Source of the DNA: Thermoflexus hugenholtzii JAD2
Lineage (GTDB): Bacteria > Chloroflexota > Dehalococcoidia > UBA2979
DNA length: 11,216 nucleotides
Assembly: GCA_945889565.1 (NCBI GenBank)
Contig: CAMDBZ010000028.1
Location: forward strand, 1-11,216
Reading direction: 5' to 3'
In this document: piece by piece, positions 1 to 7,504 of the stretch
How the letters are laid out: the number at the start of each line of letters is the position of its first letter
Numbering within the stretch: position 1 is the stretch's first letter
The notes under the pieces: generated by a model
What the model was told of the DNA's origin: nothing
Seen by the model: only the letters and a program-made list of their open reading frames with translations
Databases searched by the model: none
Position numbers and translations under genes: made by a program

Positions 1-689
1 CGTTGCTGCTCGGCCTGCGGCACCGCGAGCGCACCGGCAGCGGGCTGATGATGGAGCTTGCGACGGCGGAGAACATGGTGGGGCTGCTCGGCGAGTTCAT
101 CATGGATTACACGATGAACGGCCGCGAGTGGGAGCACATGGGGAACGACCACTGGTGGCTGGCCCCGCACAACGTGTACCGCTGCCGCGGCGGGGACGGC
201 TGGCTCACGATCGTCGCGCGGACGGACGACGAGTGGCGGCGGCTGTGCCGGGTGATGCTGCGCGACACGCTCGCGGACGACGCACGCTTCCGCGACAACG
301 CCAGCCGCTACGCGCACCGTCGCGAGCTCGACCAGTTGATCGGGGAGTGGACGGCGAACGTCGACGCGACGTGGGCGATGCATCGGCTGCAGCGCGAGGG
401 CATTCCCGCGGGCGTGGTGCAGAACGAGCCGGGACTGCTCGGTGATCCACAGCATCGGGCGCGCGACTTCTTCCAGGCGATCGAACACCCGGCGACGGGT
501 GTGCAGCTGCACCCGCGCCGCGCATGGCGAGCGAGCCGCACGCCGGAGCGGCCGATGCGCCACCCGCCGCGCCTCGGCGAGGACAACGCGTACGTGTATC
601 GCGAGCTGCTGGGGTTCAGCGCGGAGCAGTACGCGGCGTGGGAGGCAGCGGGACACATCGGCGCCGACTACGCCGCGCAGGTGCAGTAG
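1..689 (+). CDS. CaiB/BaiF family (class III) CoA-transferase, C-terminal part
   Basis: Cytoplasmic enzyme of the family III CoA-transferases, which move CoA from one acyl-CoA to a free carboxylic acid. The gene is cut by the left edge: the frame is open from base 3 (bases 1-2 finish a previous codon) to TAG at 687-689, giving 228 visible residues of a family usually near 380-410. The N-terminal Rossmann part with the catalytic Asp is therefore outside the window. Visible hallmarks are the end of the first domain (ELATAENMVGLLGEF), the small-domain entry (LAPHNVYRCRGGDGWLTI), the EGIPAGVV segment, and the closing PPRLGEDNAYVYRELLGFS stretch that matches the family's 'P-LGEH...LLG' end. It is the only plus-strand gene and faces the EamA genes tail to tail, 22 bases apart. 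Substrate unknown; an acyl-CoA catabolic role is inferred from the nearby acyl-CoA dehydrogenase. The TTG at base 3 is not a real start. Confidence 0.9.
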   Translation, partial: LLLGLRHRERTGSGLMMELATAENMVGLLGEFIMDYTMNGREWEHMGNDHWWLAPHNVYRCRGGDGWLTIVARTDDEWRRLCRVMLRDTLADDARFRDNASRYAHRRELDQLIGEWTANVDATWAMHRLQREGIPAGVVQNEPGLLGDPQHRARDFFQAIEHPATGVQLHPRRAWRASRTPERPMRHPPRLGEDNAYVYRELLGFSAEQYAAWEAAGHIGADYAAQVQ

Positions 690-711
690 CCTGCCGGGTT
701 CGGGCGCGGCG

Positions 712-1200
712 CTAGCGCGCGACGGTGACGACGACGACGCCCAGCACCACGAGCAGCGCGCCGACGATCGTGCGCCGCGTGATGCGCTCGACGTCGCGCA
801 GCAGCACCGCGGCGAGCACAAGCGTGAACAGCGGGTTCGTGGAGACGAGCGGCGACACGACGACCACGTTGCCGCGGCTGAGCGCCTGGAACATCAGCAT
901 CACGCCGCCCGCGGAGCAGACGCCGGCGGCGGCGAAATAGAGCACGCCGCGCCCGCTGTAGCCGCCGCGTTGCAGCCCGCGGACGGTCAGCAAGAAGAAG
1001 CCGAGCGTGCCCCACGCGAGCGCGATGAACGTGCCGACGAGCGGTGGGGCGAGGTCCGAGACGCTGTGCCGCGCGAGCACCTGCGCGGTGCCGTAGGCGA
1101 CCGCTGCGGTGAGCCCGAACGCGATGCCGGCGAGCGTACGGCGCGCGCCGGCGCGCTCGTCGGCGGTGCGGGCGGCGGCGCGGTCAGTCGTCGCGGTCAT
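712..1200 (-). CDS. half-size EamA/DMT-superfamily transporter protein (second of a pair)
   Basis: Predicted 162-residue inner-membrane protein with one EamA repeat instead of the usual two. A hydrophilic N-terminus (about residues 1-22) precedes five hydrophobic segments at about 24-42, 51-72, 85-105, 111-133 and 143-160. The segment LSRGNVVVVSPLVSTNPLFT followed by a basic-acidic turn and a final Gly-rich helix is typical of the second half of drug/metabolite transporters. The start is the ATG at 1200-1198, which overlaps the stop of the upstream half gene as ATGA. The frame stays open further upstream, but that translation is Arg/Pro-rich and unlike a membrane protein. With its partner it adds up to 306 residues, the size of a normal ten-helix DMT protein. 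Most likely it forms a heterodimer with that partner. A frameshifted single gene is the alternative. Substrate unknown. Confidence 0.8.
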   Translation of the reverse strand: MTATTDRAAARTADERAGARRTLAGIAFGLTAAVAYGTAQVLARHSVSDLAPPLVGTFIALAWGTLGFFLLTVRGLQRGGYSGRGVLYFAAAGVCSAGGVMLMFQALSRGNVVVVSPLVSTNPLFTLVLAAVLLRDVERITRRTIVGALLVVLGVVVVTVAR

Positions 1201-1631
1201 GGCGTTGTCTGCGGGCCGCTCAGCGTCACGTAGAGGCCGCCGAGGATCAGCGCGATGCCGAGGGCAGTGGCGGGTTGCAGGGGTTCGCCGGTGAACAGCA
1301 CGGCGACGGCGACGGCGAACAGCGGCGCCGACGCGAGCAGCGGGGTGGAGCGGCCGACGCCGAGCCGGCTCATGGCCATGTAGTTGAAGAAGCGGCCGAT
1401 CGGGAAGTTGAGGATGCCGACGATGCCGAACAGCAGCACGGCCGCACGCGACGCGTCGAGCAGCTCGGCGGGCTGCAGGATCGCGACGAGCACGCCCGTC
1501 ACCAGCAGCCCCGCGACGAGCGAGATCAGCGTGCCGAGCGCCGTGGGGGTGTCGCGGAGGCCCATGCGCACGAGCACCGCGCTGAAGCCCCAGGCGAGCG
1601 CAGCGGTGATCGCGAGCGCGATCGCTAGCAC
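1197..1631 (-). CDS. half-size EamA/DMT-superfamily transporter protein (first of a pair)
   Basis: Predicted 144-residue inner-membrane protein made of a single EamA repeat with five hydrophobic segments at about residues 4-22, 32-52, 62-84, 93-113 and 120-137. The stretch GVGRSTPLLASAPLF, then LFTGEPL and LGIALILGGLYV, is the characteristic end of an EamA domain (conserved Pro, Glu and closing glycines). The start is a GTG at 1631-1629 (GTG CTA GCG), chosen because TM1 begins immediately. There is no convincing Shine-Dalgarno, so translation may depend on coupling to the CADD gene, whose stop lies 48 bases upstream. The stop TGA (1199-1197) overlaps the next gene's ATG. The protein is complete through TM5 and ends eight residues later, where a normal DMT protein has its inter-repeat linker. 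It may export a small metabolite or drug; nothing here defines the substrate. Confidence 0.8.
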   Translation of the reverse strand: MLAIALAITAALAWGFSAVLVRMGLRDTPTALGTLISLVAGLLVTGVLVAILQPAELLDASRAAVLLFGIVGILNFPIGRFFNYMAMSRLGVGRSTPLLASAPLFAVAVAVLFTGEPLQPATALGIALILGGLYVTLSGPQTTP

Positions 1632-1679
1632 GCGCGGTGCTGCCGGGCGGGCGCGCGTGCATCGACGGCGGTCACAGAA

Positions 1680-2345
1680 TCACGCCGCGGGCGCGTAGCA
1701 GCCGTCGAGGAACGCGTAGAGGTGGTCGCACGCCTGCTCGACGGCCGCGACCACGCGGTCGTCGTCGTCCGCGAGCGACTCGATCAGCGCAAGCTCCGTG
1801 CCGGAGTGCTCAACGTCGGCGGCGAGGTGCACGCTCCAGAACGCGAACTGCTGCGGTGTGAAGCCGTAGTGCGTGCGCAGTCCGTGGATCTTCTCCCAGG
1901 CGATCTCGGGCACCTGGCCCTCGTACGCGAAGAGCGCGGCGAGCGCCTCCGGGACGGGGGCGTGGCTGGCGACGGTGCGGTAGTGCTGCACGAGCGCGGC
2001 GGTCTGCGCGTTCGGCGTGGAGCCCTCGACGTCGGCGCGGTCGACGCCGAGCGCGGCGGCGACCTCGAGCCACAGCGCGCGGTGGTTGCGGGGGCCGTGC
2101 TCCTCGTCCCAGAGGTTGTCGAGGATGTGCTGGCGCACGGTGGGGTCGGCGACGCGCGTGTGGATGGCACTGAGCAGGCGCGGGAACTCCGCCTCGAAGT
2201 GGAAGTACTGGCGGGCGTACTCCTGCAGCCGCTCGCGCGGCAGCGTGCCGGCGGTCCACGCCTGGTAGAAGGGGTGCTTGAGCAGCGATCGCTCGGCGAG
2301 GACTGCCTGCACGCGGTCTGCGAGCGCCAACCCGGTGGTGGTCAT
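1680..2345 (-). CDS. CADD-family diiron/PqqC-like protein, probable p-aminobenzoate synthase
   Basis: A 221-residue all-helical protein of the TenA/PqqC-like haem-oxygenase fold, CADD subfamily. Chlamydial CADD makes p-aminobenzoate for folate by an oxygen- and metal-dependent reaction that consumes its own Tyr and Lys side chains. The family signature NLWDEEHG...NH is at residues 77-88. Metal ligands inferred by pattern are Glu81, His88, Glu142, His173, Asp177 and His180 (HLAADVEH, 173-180). Tyr27 (HPFYQAW), Tyr43, Tyr141 and Lys152 (AWEKIHG) are also present. The first four ligands and these Tyr/Lys residues carry the same numbers I recall for Chlamydia trachomatis CADD; the last three ligands are one lower. 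The ATG at 2345 is chosen because a Shine-Dalgarno lies six bases upstream and because the numbering then matches; the frame runs further up to 2450 without homology. The two EamA genes follow 48 bases downstream. A generic TenA-like or other iron oxygenase function remains possible. Confidence 0.88.
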   Translation of the reverse strand: MTTTGLALADRVQAVLAERSLLKHPFYQAWTAGTLPRERLQEYARQYFHFEAEFPRLLSAIHTRVADPTVRQHILDNLWDEEHGPRNHRALWLEVAAALGVDRADVEGSTPNAQTAALVQHYRTVASHAPVPEALAALFAYEGQVPEIAWEKIHGLRTHYGFTPQQFAFWSVHLAADVEHSGTELALIESLADDDDRVVAAVEQACDHLYAFLDGCYAPAA

Positions 2346-2350
2346 CTGCG

Positions 2351-2357
2351 GTCCTCC
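2351..2357 (-). promoter_or_regulatory. Shine-Dalgarno of the CADD-family gene
   Basis: On the minus strand this reads GGAGGAC, five bases before the ATG at 2345. It fixes the start of the CADD-family gene, since longer in-frame starts up to 2450 have no comparable site. Confidence 0.75.
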
Positions 2358-2442
2358 ATTTGCCTCGCGGTTCGGCGTGCATGCTAGGCGAGATTCGCCG
2401 CGCCGGGAAGGCGCAGGAGGGCCGGACGGCTCGCGAGGGGGC

Positions 2443-2479
2443 GCGACCACGAGCCACCCCAGGGGTGGCTCGTGGTCGC
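2443..2479 (-). terminator. perfect 18-bp inverted repeat, candidate terminator of the acyl-CoA dehydrogenase gene
   Basis: The arms GCGACCACGAGCCACCCC (2443-2460) and GGGGTGGCTCGTGGTCGC (2462-2479) are exact reverse complements separated by a single A at 2461. As RNA the central bases would open into a small loop over a stem of about 16-17 bp. The element lies 55 bases beyond the acyl-CoA dehydrogenase stop and about 97 bases before the CADD start, in a 189-base gap. No T-run follows on either strand, so a classical intrinsic terminator is not proven; T-poor terminators are plausible in a GC-rich genome. A dispersed repeat or protein-binding palindrome is the alternative. Confidence 0.55.
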
Positions 2480-2534
2480 ATTCGAGGGCGGCGCGTCGGG
2501 GGCGGGGGGCTCTCGCTGCCGTCGAGGTGGCTAG

Positions 2535-3743
<1,209 letters not shown>

Positions 3744-3748
3744 GGTCG

Positions 3749-3756
3749 CCTCCTCC
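3749..3756 (-). promoter_or_regulatory. Shine-Dalgarno supporting the GTG start of the acyl-CoA dehydrogenase
   Basis: On the minus strand this reads GGAGGAGG, five bases before the GTG at 3743. The strong, well-spaced site supports this non-ATG start. Confidence 0.75.
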
Positions 3757-3764
3757 GGATGCCG

Positions 3765-3781
3765 CTGGTGGCCCTACTATG
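3765..3781 (-). promoter_or_regulatory. motif CATAGTAG-G-GCCACCAG upstream of the acyl-CoA dehydrogenase
   Basis: On the minus strand, CATAGTAG (3781-3774) is followed after one base by GCCACCAG (3772-3765), about 21 bases before the start codon. The same two 8-mers in the same order occur upstream of the solute-binding gene. CATAGT could serve as a -10 element, with a weak TCGATA 18 bases further up, but the spacing between the 8-mers differs in the two copies. The role as promoter or operator is inferred. Confidence 0.3.
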
Positions 3782-3793
3782 CGCCGCTGTTCG

Positions 3794-5614
3794 CTATTTA
3801 TCGAGCCATGCGCCTTCGATCTGGGCGCCCCAGTCGTAGTACGACGAGTTGCTGTTGAGGATGCCGCCGAAGCGGATGCCGCGGAGCCAGGGCTGGTACG
3901 TCTCGATCGCGTAGGCGATCGGGAGCAGCGGCCGGTAGGCCTGGTCGAGGTCGCGGTCCCAGATCTGCTTGTGCAGGGCGCGGCGCTTCTGGGGGTCGAG
4001 CTCCGTCGACTGTTGCTCGGCCCACGTGTCCATCTGGGCGTCCTTGAGCTGCCAGCGGTTGCCGGGCGACTTCGAGTGGATGTGGTTGTAGAAGTACGTG
4101 TTGAGGTCGAAGCCGACGGCGCCCCAGCCGGTCGTCGACGCCTCGGGCAGCTTGCCGCCGACCCATTGCGAGTTGAACGAGGTGTAGTCCGTCTTGCCGC
4201 CGCGCATCTCGATGCCGGCCGTGCGGAACTGGTCCGCCAGCACCTCGGTGAGCCGGTCGCTCGCCGCGGAGTACGGGTAGTAGATGTAGTTGATGACGAA
4301 CTTCTCCTGGCCAGCGGCCGCGAGCTGCTTCTTCGACTCGGCGATGTCGAGCTTCGCCCACGGGCCGAACTCGGTCGGCTCCTTGTCGAACACGGCGGTC
4401 CACGGGAACACCGGCAGGGTCTTCGCCAGGCCCTCGTAGACGAGTTGGGTGACGGCGGTGCGGTCGATGGCGAGCGAGATGCCGCGGCGTACGCGCTCGT
4501 CCTGCAGCTTTGGGTTCGAGAGGTTCATGCTGAACGGCGTGACGTTGTTGACGGTTGGCGTCAGGTTCACCTGCAGGTCGGGGACCGTCTTCATGATCTC
4601 GTCGACGTCGCGCTTGGCGGTGGTGAGGCCGTAGGCGTACTCGATCTGCTTCGCGCGGAACGAGCTGAGGCGCGCCGCCGCGTCGACGACGATGCGGAAC
4701 TCGGCGCCGTCGAGCAGCACCGGGCGCCGCCAGTAGTCCGGGTTCTTGGCGAGCACGACTTTGTCGGAGGCGATCGCTTCCTTGAGGATCATCGGACCGG
4801 TGCCAATCGCCTTCTTGTCGATCTCGCCGCTGTCGACGAGCTCCTTCGGGAAGATCGTCTGGTAGCGGCTCGCGAGCGGCACCTCGAACTCGGGCGTGGG
4901 CTTCTTCAGCGTGACACGCAGCGTCGACGGGTCGACGGCGGTGATGGCGTCGACGTTCGTGTAGTAGGACTGGTGCACGCCCTCGGCCTGGTAGCGCTTG
5001 AGCGCGAACGCGACGTCCTCCGCGACGAGCGCGCGGCCGTTGAGGGGGGCGACGTTCTGCCACTTGATGCCGGGCTTCAGCTTGAACGTGAAGGTCAGCC
5101 CGTCCGGCGAGCGCTCCCAGCCTTGCGCGAGCTCGGGCTGCACTTCGACCTTGTACGGGTTGGTGTCCGGCCCGCCCTTGAGGCCGAGCAGGCGGTTGTA
5201 GATGAGGTTCGGCACGGTGATCGTGCCGCCGGCGGCCGACTTGGTGGTGTCCCAGGTGCTAACGTCCCAGGTGGTGGCAACGCGCAGCGTGCCGCCCGGC
5301 TTGGGGGTCTTGCCGGCGGGCTCCGGGAAGTTGAAGGCCCACGGGAGCGCGGGGTCCTTCGGGTAGCGCGGGTCGTTCGCGGCTGCGGTCTGGCCGCCCG
5401 TGGTGGCGCCGCTCGCAGGTGCGTCCGAAGCGGTCTCGTCGTCGTCGCCGCCGCAGCCGACGAGCGAGGCGAACATCAGGCCGGCGGCGCCGAGCGTGGC
5501 GCCGCGCAGCGCGCTGCGGCGGGTGAGGCGGAGCCGGCGCGGGGGGTTGTCGGGAGCGGCGGCGGCGGGAGCGGTAGCGTGTGCTGCAAAGGCGAGTCGA
5601 TCGTCGCGGCCCAT
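3794..5614 (-). CDS. extracellular solute-binding lipoprotein, family 5 (peptide/nickel type)
   Basis: A 606-residue binding protein of the SBP_bac_5 family, which captures peptides or other small solutes outside the membrane for an ABC importer. The N-terminus has a twin-arginine-like motif (LTRRSALRG, about 30-38), a hydrophobic stretch and a lipobox ending at Cys54 (SLVGC). A Gly/Asp/Ser/Thr-rich linker follows to about residue 80. This indicates lipid anchoring on the outer face of the membrane, probably after Tat export. The mature domain starts GGTLRVATTWDVSTWD (about 108-123). It contains FKLKPGIKW, then NGRALVAEDVAFALKRY (192-208), the family signature, and later GTGPMILKE...KNPDYW (271-295). 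The ATG at 5614 has a good Shine-Dalgarno; the frame is open up to 5755 but only with Pro/Arg-rich sequence. No permease or ATPase genes of the peptide-importer type are adjacent, so it is an orphan here. Ligand unknown. Confidence 0.93.
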   Translation of the reverse strand: MGRDDRLAFAAHATAPAAAAPDNPPRRLRLTRRSALRGATLGAAGLMFASLVGCGGDDDETASDAPASGATTGGQTAAANDPRYPKDPALPWAFNFPEPAGKTPKPGGTLRVATTWDVSTWDTTKSAAGGTITVPNLIYNRLLGLKGGPDTNPYKVEVQPELAQGWERSPDGLTFTFKLKPGIKWQNVAPLNGRALVAEDVAFALKRYQAEGVHQSYYTNVDAITAVDPSTLRVTLKKPTPEFEVPLASRYQTIFPKELVDSGEIDKKAIGTGPMILKEAIASDKVVLAKNPDYWRRPVLLDGAEFRIVVDAAARLSSFRAKQIEYAYGLTTAKRDVDEIMKTVPDLQVNLTPTVNNVTPFSMNLSNPKLQDERVRRGISLAIDRTAVTQLVYEGLAKTLPVFPWTAVFDKEPTEFGPWAKLDIAESKKQLAAAGQEKFVINYIYYPYSAASDRLTEVLADQFRTAGIEMRGGKTDYTSFNSQWVGGKLPEASTTGWGAVGFDLNTYFYNHIHSKSPGNRWQLKDAQMDTWAEQQSTELDPQKRRALHKQIWDRDLDQAYRPLLPIAYAIETYQPWLRGIRFGGILNSNSSYYDWGAQIEGAWLDK

Positions 5615-5621
5615 GGTGGTG

Positions 5622-5627
5622 TCTCCT
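5622..5627 (-). promoter_or_regulatory. Shine-Dalgarno of the solute-binding lipoprotein gene
   Basis: On the minus strand this reads AGGAGA, seven bases before the ATG at 5614. It selects this start over in-frame starts further upstream. Confidence 0.7.
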
Positions 5628-5639
5628 GCCCAGGTCCCT

Positions 5640-5665
5640 CTGGTGGCACGCGCGATTCTACTATG
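5640..5665 (-). promoter_or_regulatory. CATAGTAG...GCCACCAG motif and possible promoter of the solute-binding gene
   Basis: On the minus strand, CATAGTAG (5665-5658) is followed ten bases later by GCCACCAG (5647-5640), the same pair found before the acyl-CoA dehydrogenase. Overlapping it is TAGAAT (5660-5655), five of six matches to the bacterial -10 consensus, with a weak TTGGGG (5681-5676) 15 bases further upstream. The region is markedly more AT-rich than its surroundings. This is the best promoter candidate in the window, but it is unproven. Confidence 0.35.
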
Positions 5666-5675
5666 TCCGTGATAC

Positions 5676-5696
5676 CCCCAACCGCTGAAGCCGGGG
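5676..5696 (-). terminator. possible hairpin after the diguanylate cyclase gene
   Basis: The minus-strand RNA can fold as CCCCGGCU pairing with GGUUGGGG through four C-G pairs, two G-U pairs, one C-G and one U-G. It begins 22 bases after the GGDEF gene's stop. The wobble pairs form only in the minus-strand transcript, consistent with a 3' end for that gene. No U-run follows, and the element overlaps a candidate -35 box, so this is weak. Confidence 0.25.
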
Positions 5697-5717
5697 CGGA
5701 CGGGCGGGCGCGCGGAC

Positions 5718-7400
5718 TCAGGCGGCCTGCGCCTGGGCGCCGGCGGCCCAGACACAGGCGCGGGCGCGCCCGGTGGCCTTCGCCGCGTAGAGGGCCTGGT
5801 CGGCGCGTTCGAGGAGCAGGGACAGGTCGCGCCCGTGCTCCGGTGCGCAGGCGAGGCCGGCGGAGAGAGTGAGCTCGGCGGGCATGCGCGGGTCCTCGCG
5901 CGACGCGCGCTGCACGTCCGCGAGTGTGCGATCGAGCGCGGCGAGCGCCTCGTCCATGGTGGCGCCTTCCATGATGAGCGCGAACTCCTCGCCGCCGAAG
6001 CGATAGACCATGTCGCGGTTGCGGCTGTTCGCCACGAGCGCGCGGCTCACGACTTGCAGCGCGACGTCGCCCGCGGCGTGACCGTATGTGTCGTTGAAGC
6101 GCTTGAAGTGATCGAGGTCGAGCATGGCGACGGCGAGGCTACGGCCGTCAAGCGCGGCGAAGCGCGTCGTGAGGTCGCGCGTGAGCTGGCGGCGGTTGGG
6201 CACGCCGGTCAGCGCGTCCGTGTTCACGCGCGTGTCGCTGGCCTCCAGGCTGCCGGCGGCGGAGATGGCCGACGCGACCTGCGCGGCGAGCATCTCCAGC
6301 ATGCGCCGGTCGTCGTCGTCGAACGCGTCGGGGAGCGCGGACCAGCAGCCGACGACGCCGACGATGCACGAGCTGGCGATGATCGGCGCCATCACGCCGG
6401 AGGCCGCGCCCTCGACGCCGGCGTCGGCGATGTCGGATTCGGCGCCCGGGCCCATGAGCAGGCTACGCCCGCGTCCGGCGACACGGCGGGGGATGAGCGG
6501 GTCCGTCGGCAGGCCGTCGTGGCCGACCCAGGCGGCGGTTGCGTCCATCGCCGCGAGGGTCAGTCCCTGGTCCTGCGCGAGCCAGACGACGCCCAGTTCT
6601 GCGTCCAGCAGACGGAGCGCGGAGCTCGCGACGCTTTCTGCCACCCTGACGGCGTCCAGCTCGTCGGTGCTCTCAGCGGCGACCTGGTACAACGCGCGGA
6701 ACTGCGCGTTGCGCCGCTCGATCGAGGCGGTGGTGCGCTCGAGCGATTGCCGCTCCTGCTCGGATCGCAGGAACATCGAGCGCAAGCGGCGGGAGATGAG
6801 GGTCGTCGTGAGCGTGAGTAGCGCCAGCACGGCGGCGACGGCCACGAGCACCGTGATGCTGGCCGCAGACGCAAGCTGCGCCGAGTGGCGGCTGTCGGCC
6901 TGCGCCTGCTCCGAGAGCTGCTCGGTCAGCCGTTCCGCGAGCTCGTGCAGCTCTACATGGATGTCGCGGATCGCGGCGAAATCCGCTGCGTCGCCGTTGA
7001 CGGAGAAGCGTCGGAACGCCATTTCCTCGGCCTCGGCGAGCTCGCGGAGCCGCAGGATCGGGGGCGAAGGTCCCAGTTCGACGAGCCGGCGCGCGCTGTC
7101 CTGCTGGAGCCGGATTTGCTCGTAGATGCGCACGATGACGGCGGGCGTGAAGAACGCCGCGGCGGCCTGCCCGCGTTCGGCCTGGAGGAGGACATCGACG
7201 TAGTCCGTGGAGTGGTCGATCGCCGCGGTGAGCAGCGCGGCCTCGCTCGCCCGGCTCGCGCGGGCGGCGTCCGCGCTCACCAAGCGCAGCGCGCCGAACG
7301 CGACGGCGCCCAGCAGCACGCCGGCAGCGCCCACGGTGGCCAGCTGCAACGCGAACAGCCCGGGCCGGGGCATCCTGAACAAGCGGGCACGTGCGGGCAT
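5718..7400 (-). CDS. membrane-anchored GAF-GGDEF diguanylate cyclase
   Basis: A 560-residue signalling protein predicted to make cyclic di-GMP from two GTP. Order of parts: TM1 at about 14-40; an extracytoplasmic, mostly helical sensor region of about 140 residues (41-181); TM2 at about 182-203; a helical connector (about 205-235); a GAF-like domain (about 240-385); and a GGDEF domain (about 390-550). The active-site loop is RFGGEEF (467-473), an accepted GGEEF variant. The product-inhibition I-site RxxD is present as Arg460-Asp463, five residues before it. Also visible are DALTGVPNRR (395-404), DLDHFKRFND (428-437) and YGHAAGDVAL (439-448). The cyclase therefore looks active and feedback-regulated. 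There is no EAL or HD-GYP domain. The ATG at 7400 has GGGGGAGG seven bases upstream. The signal sensed is unknown. The gene stands alone between the ABC exporter and the solute-binding gene. Confidence 0.95.
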   Translation of the reverse strand: MPARARLFRMPRPGLFALQLATVGAAGVLLGAVAFGALRLVSADAARASRASEAALLTAAIDHSTDYVDVLLQAERGQAAAAFFTPAVIVRIYEQIRLQQDSARRLVELGPSPPILRLRELAEAEEMAFRRFSVNGDAADFAAIRDIHVELHELAERLTEQLSEQAQADSRHSAQLASAASITVLVAVAAVLALLTLTTTLISRRLRSMFLRSEQERQSLERTTASIERRNAQFRALYQVAAESTDELDAVRVAESVASSALRLLDAELGVVWLAQDQGLTLAAMDATAAWVGHDGLPTDPLIPRRVAGRGRSLLMGPGAESDIADAGVEGAASGVMAPIIASSCIVGVVGCWSALPDAFDDDDRRMLEMLAAQVASAISAAGSLEASDTRVNTDALTGVPNRRQLTRDLTTRFAALDGRSLAVAMLDLDHFKRFNDTYGHAAGDVALQVVSRALVANSRNRDMVYRFGGEEFALIMEGATMDEALAALDRTLADVQRASREDPRMPAELTLSAGLACAPEHGRDLSLLLERADQALYAAKATGRARACVWAAGAQAQAA

Positions 7401-7407
7401 CGCGAGG

Positions 7408-7415
7408 CCTCCCCC
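7408..7415 (-). promoter_or_regulatory. Shine-Dalgarno of the diguanylate cyclase gene
   Basis: On the minus strand this reads GGGGGAGG, seven bases before the ATG at 7400. It supports that start rather than the next in-frame Met at codon 10. Confidence 0.7.
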
Positions 7416-7504
7416 GCGATCATCGGCCGGGCGCGGCTAGATCGGAGCCACGCACAGCACGGATGTGCGAATCGGCGCCAGGCGCCTCGCGGGGCGGGTC
7501 GCGT

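Noticed and set aside
1201..1662. Upstream extension of the second EamA gene in its own frame, which would make a 316-residue protein
   Set aside because: The extension translates to Arg/Pro/His-rich sequence, whereas the overlapping frame encodes a proper five-helix EamA repeat.
2381..2386. TAGCAT-like -10 candidate ahead of the CADD gene
   Set aside because: Only four of six consensus matches and no acceptable -35; too weak to list as a promoter.
7474..7486. GGCGCC-A-GGCGCC repeat between the permease and diguanylate cyclase genes
   Set aside because: Short self-complementary GC words are expected by chance at this composition, and nothing else marks it as a terminator or operator.
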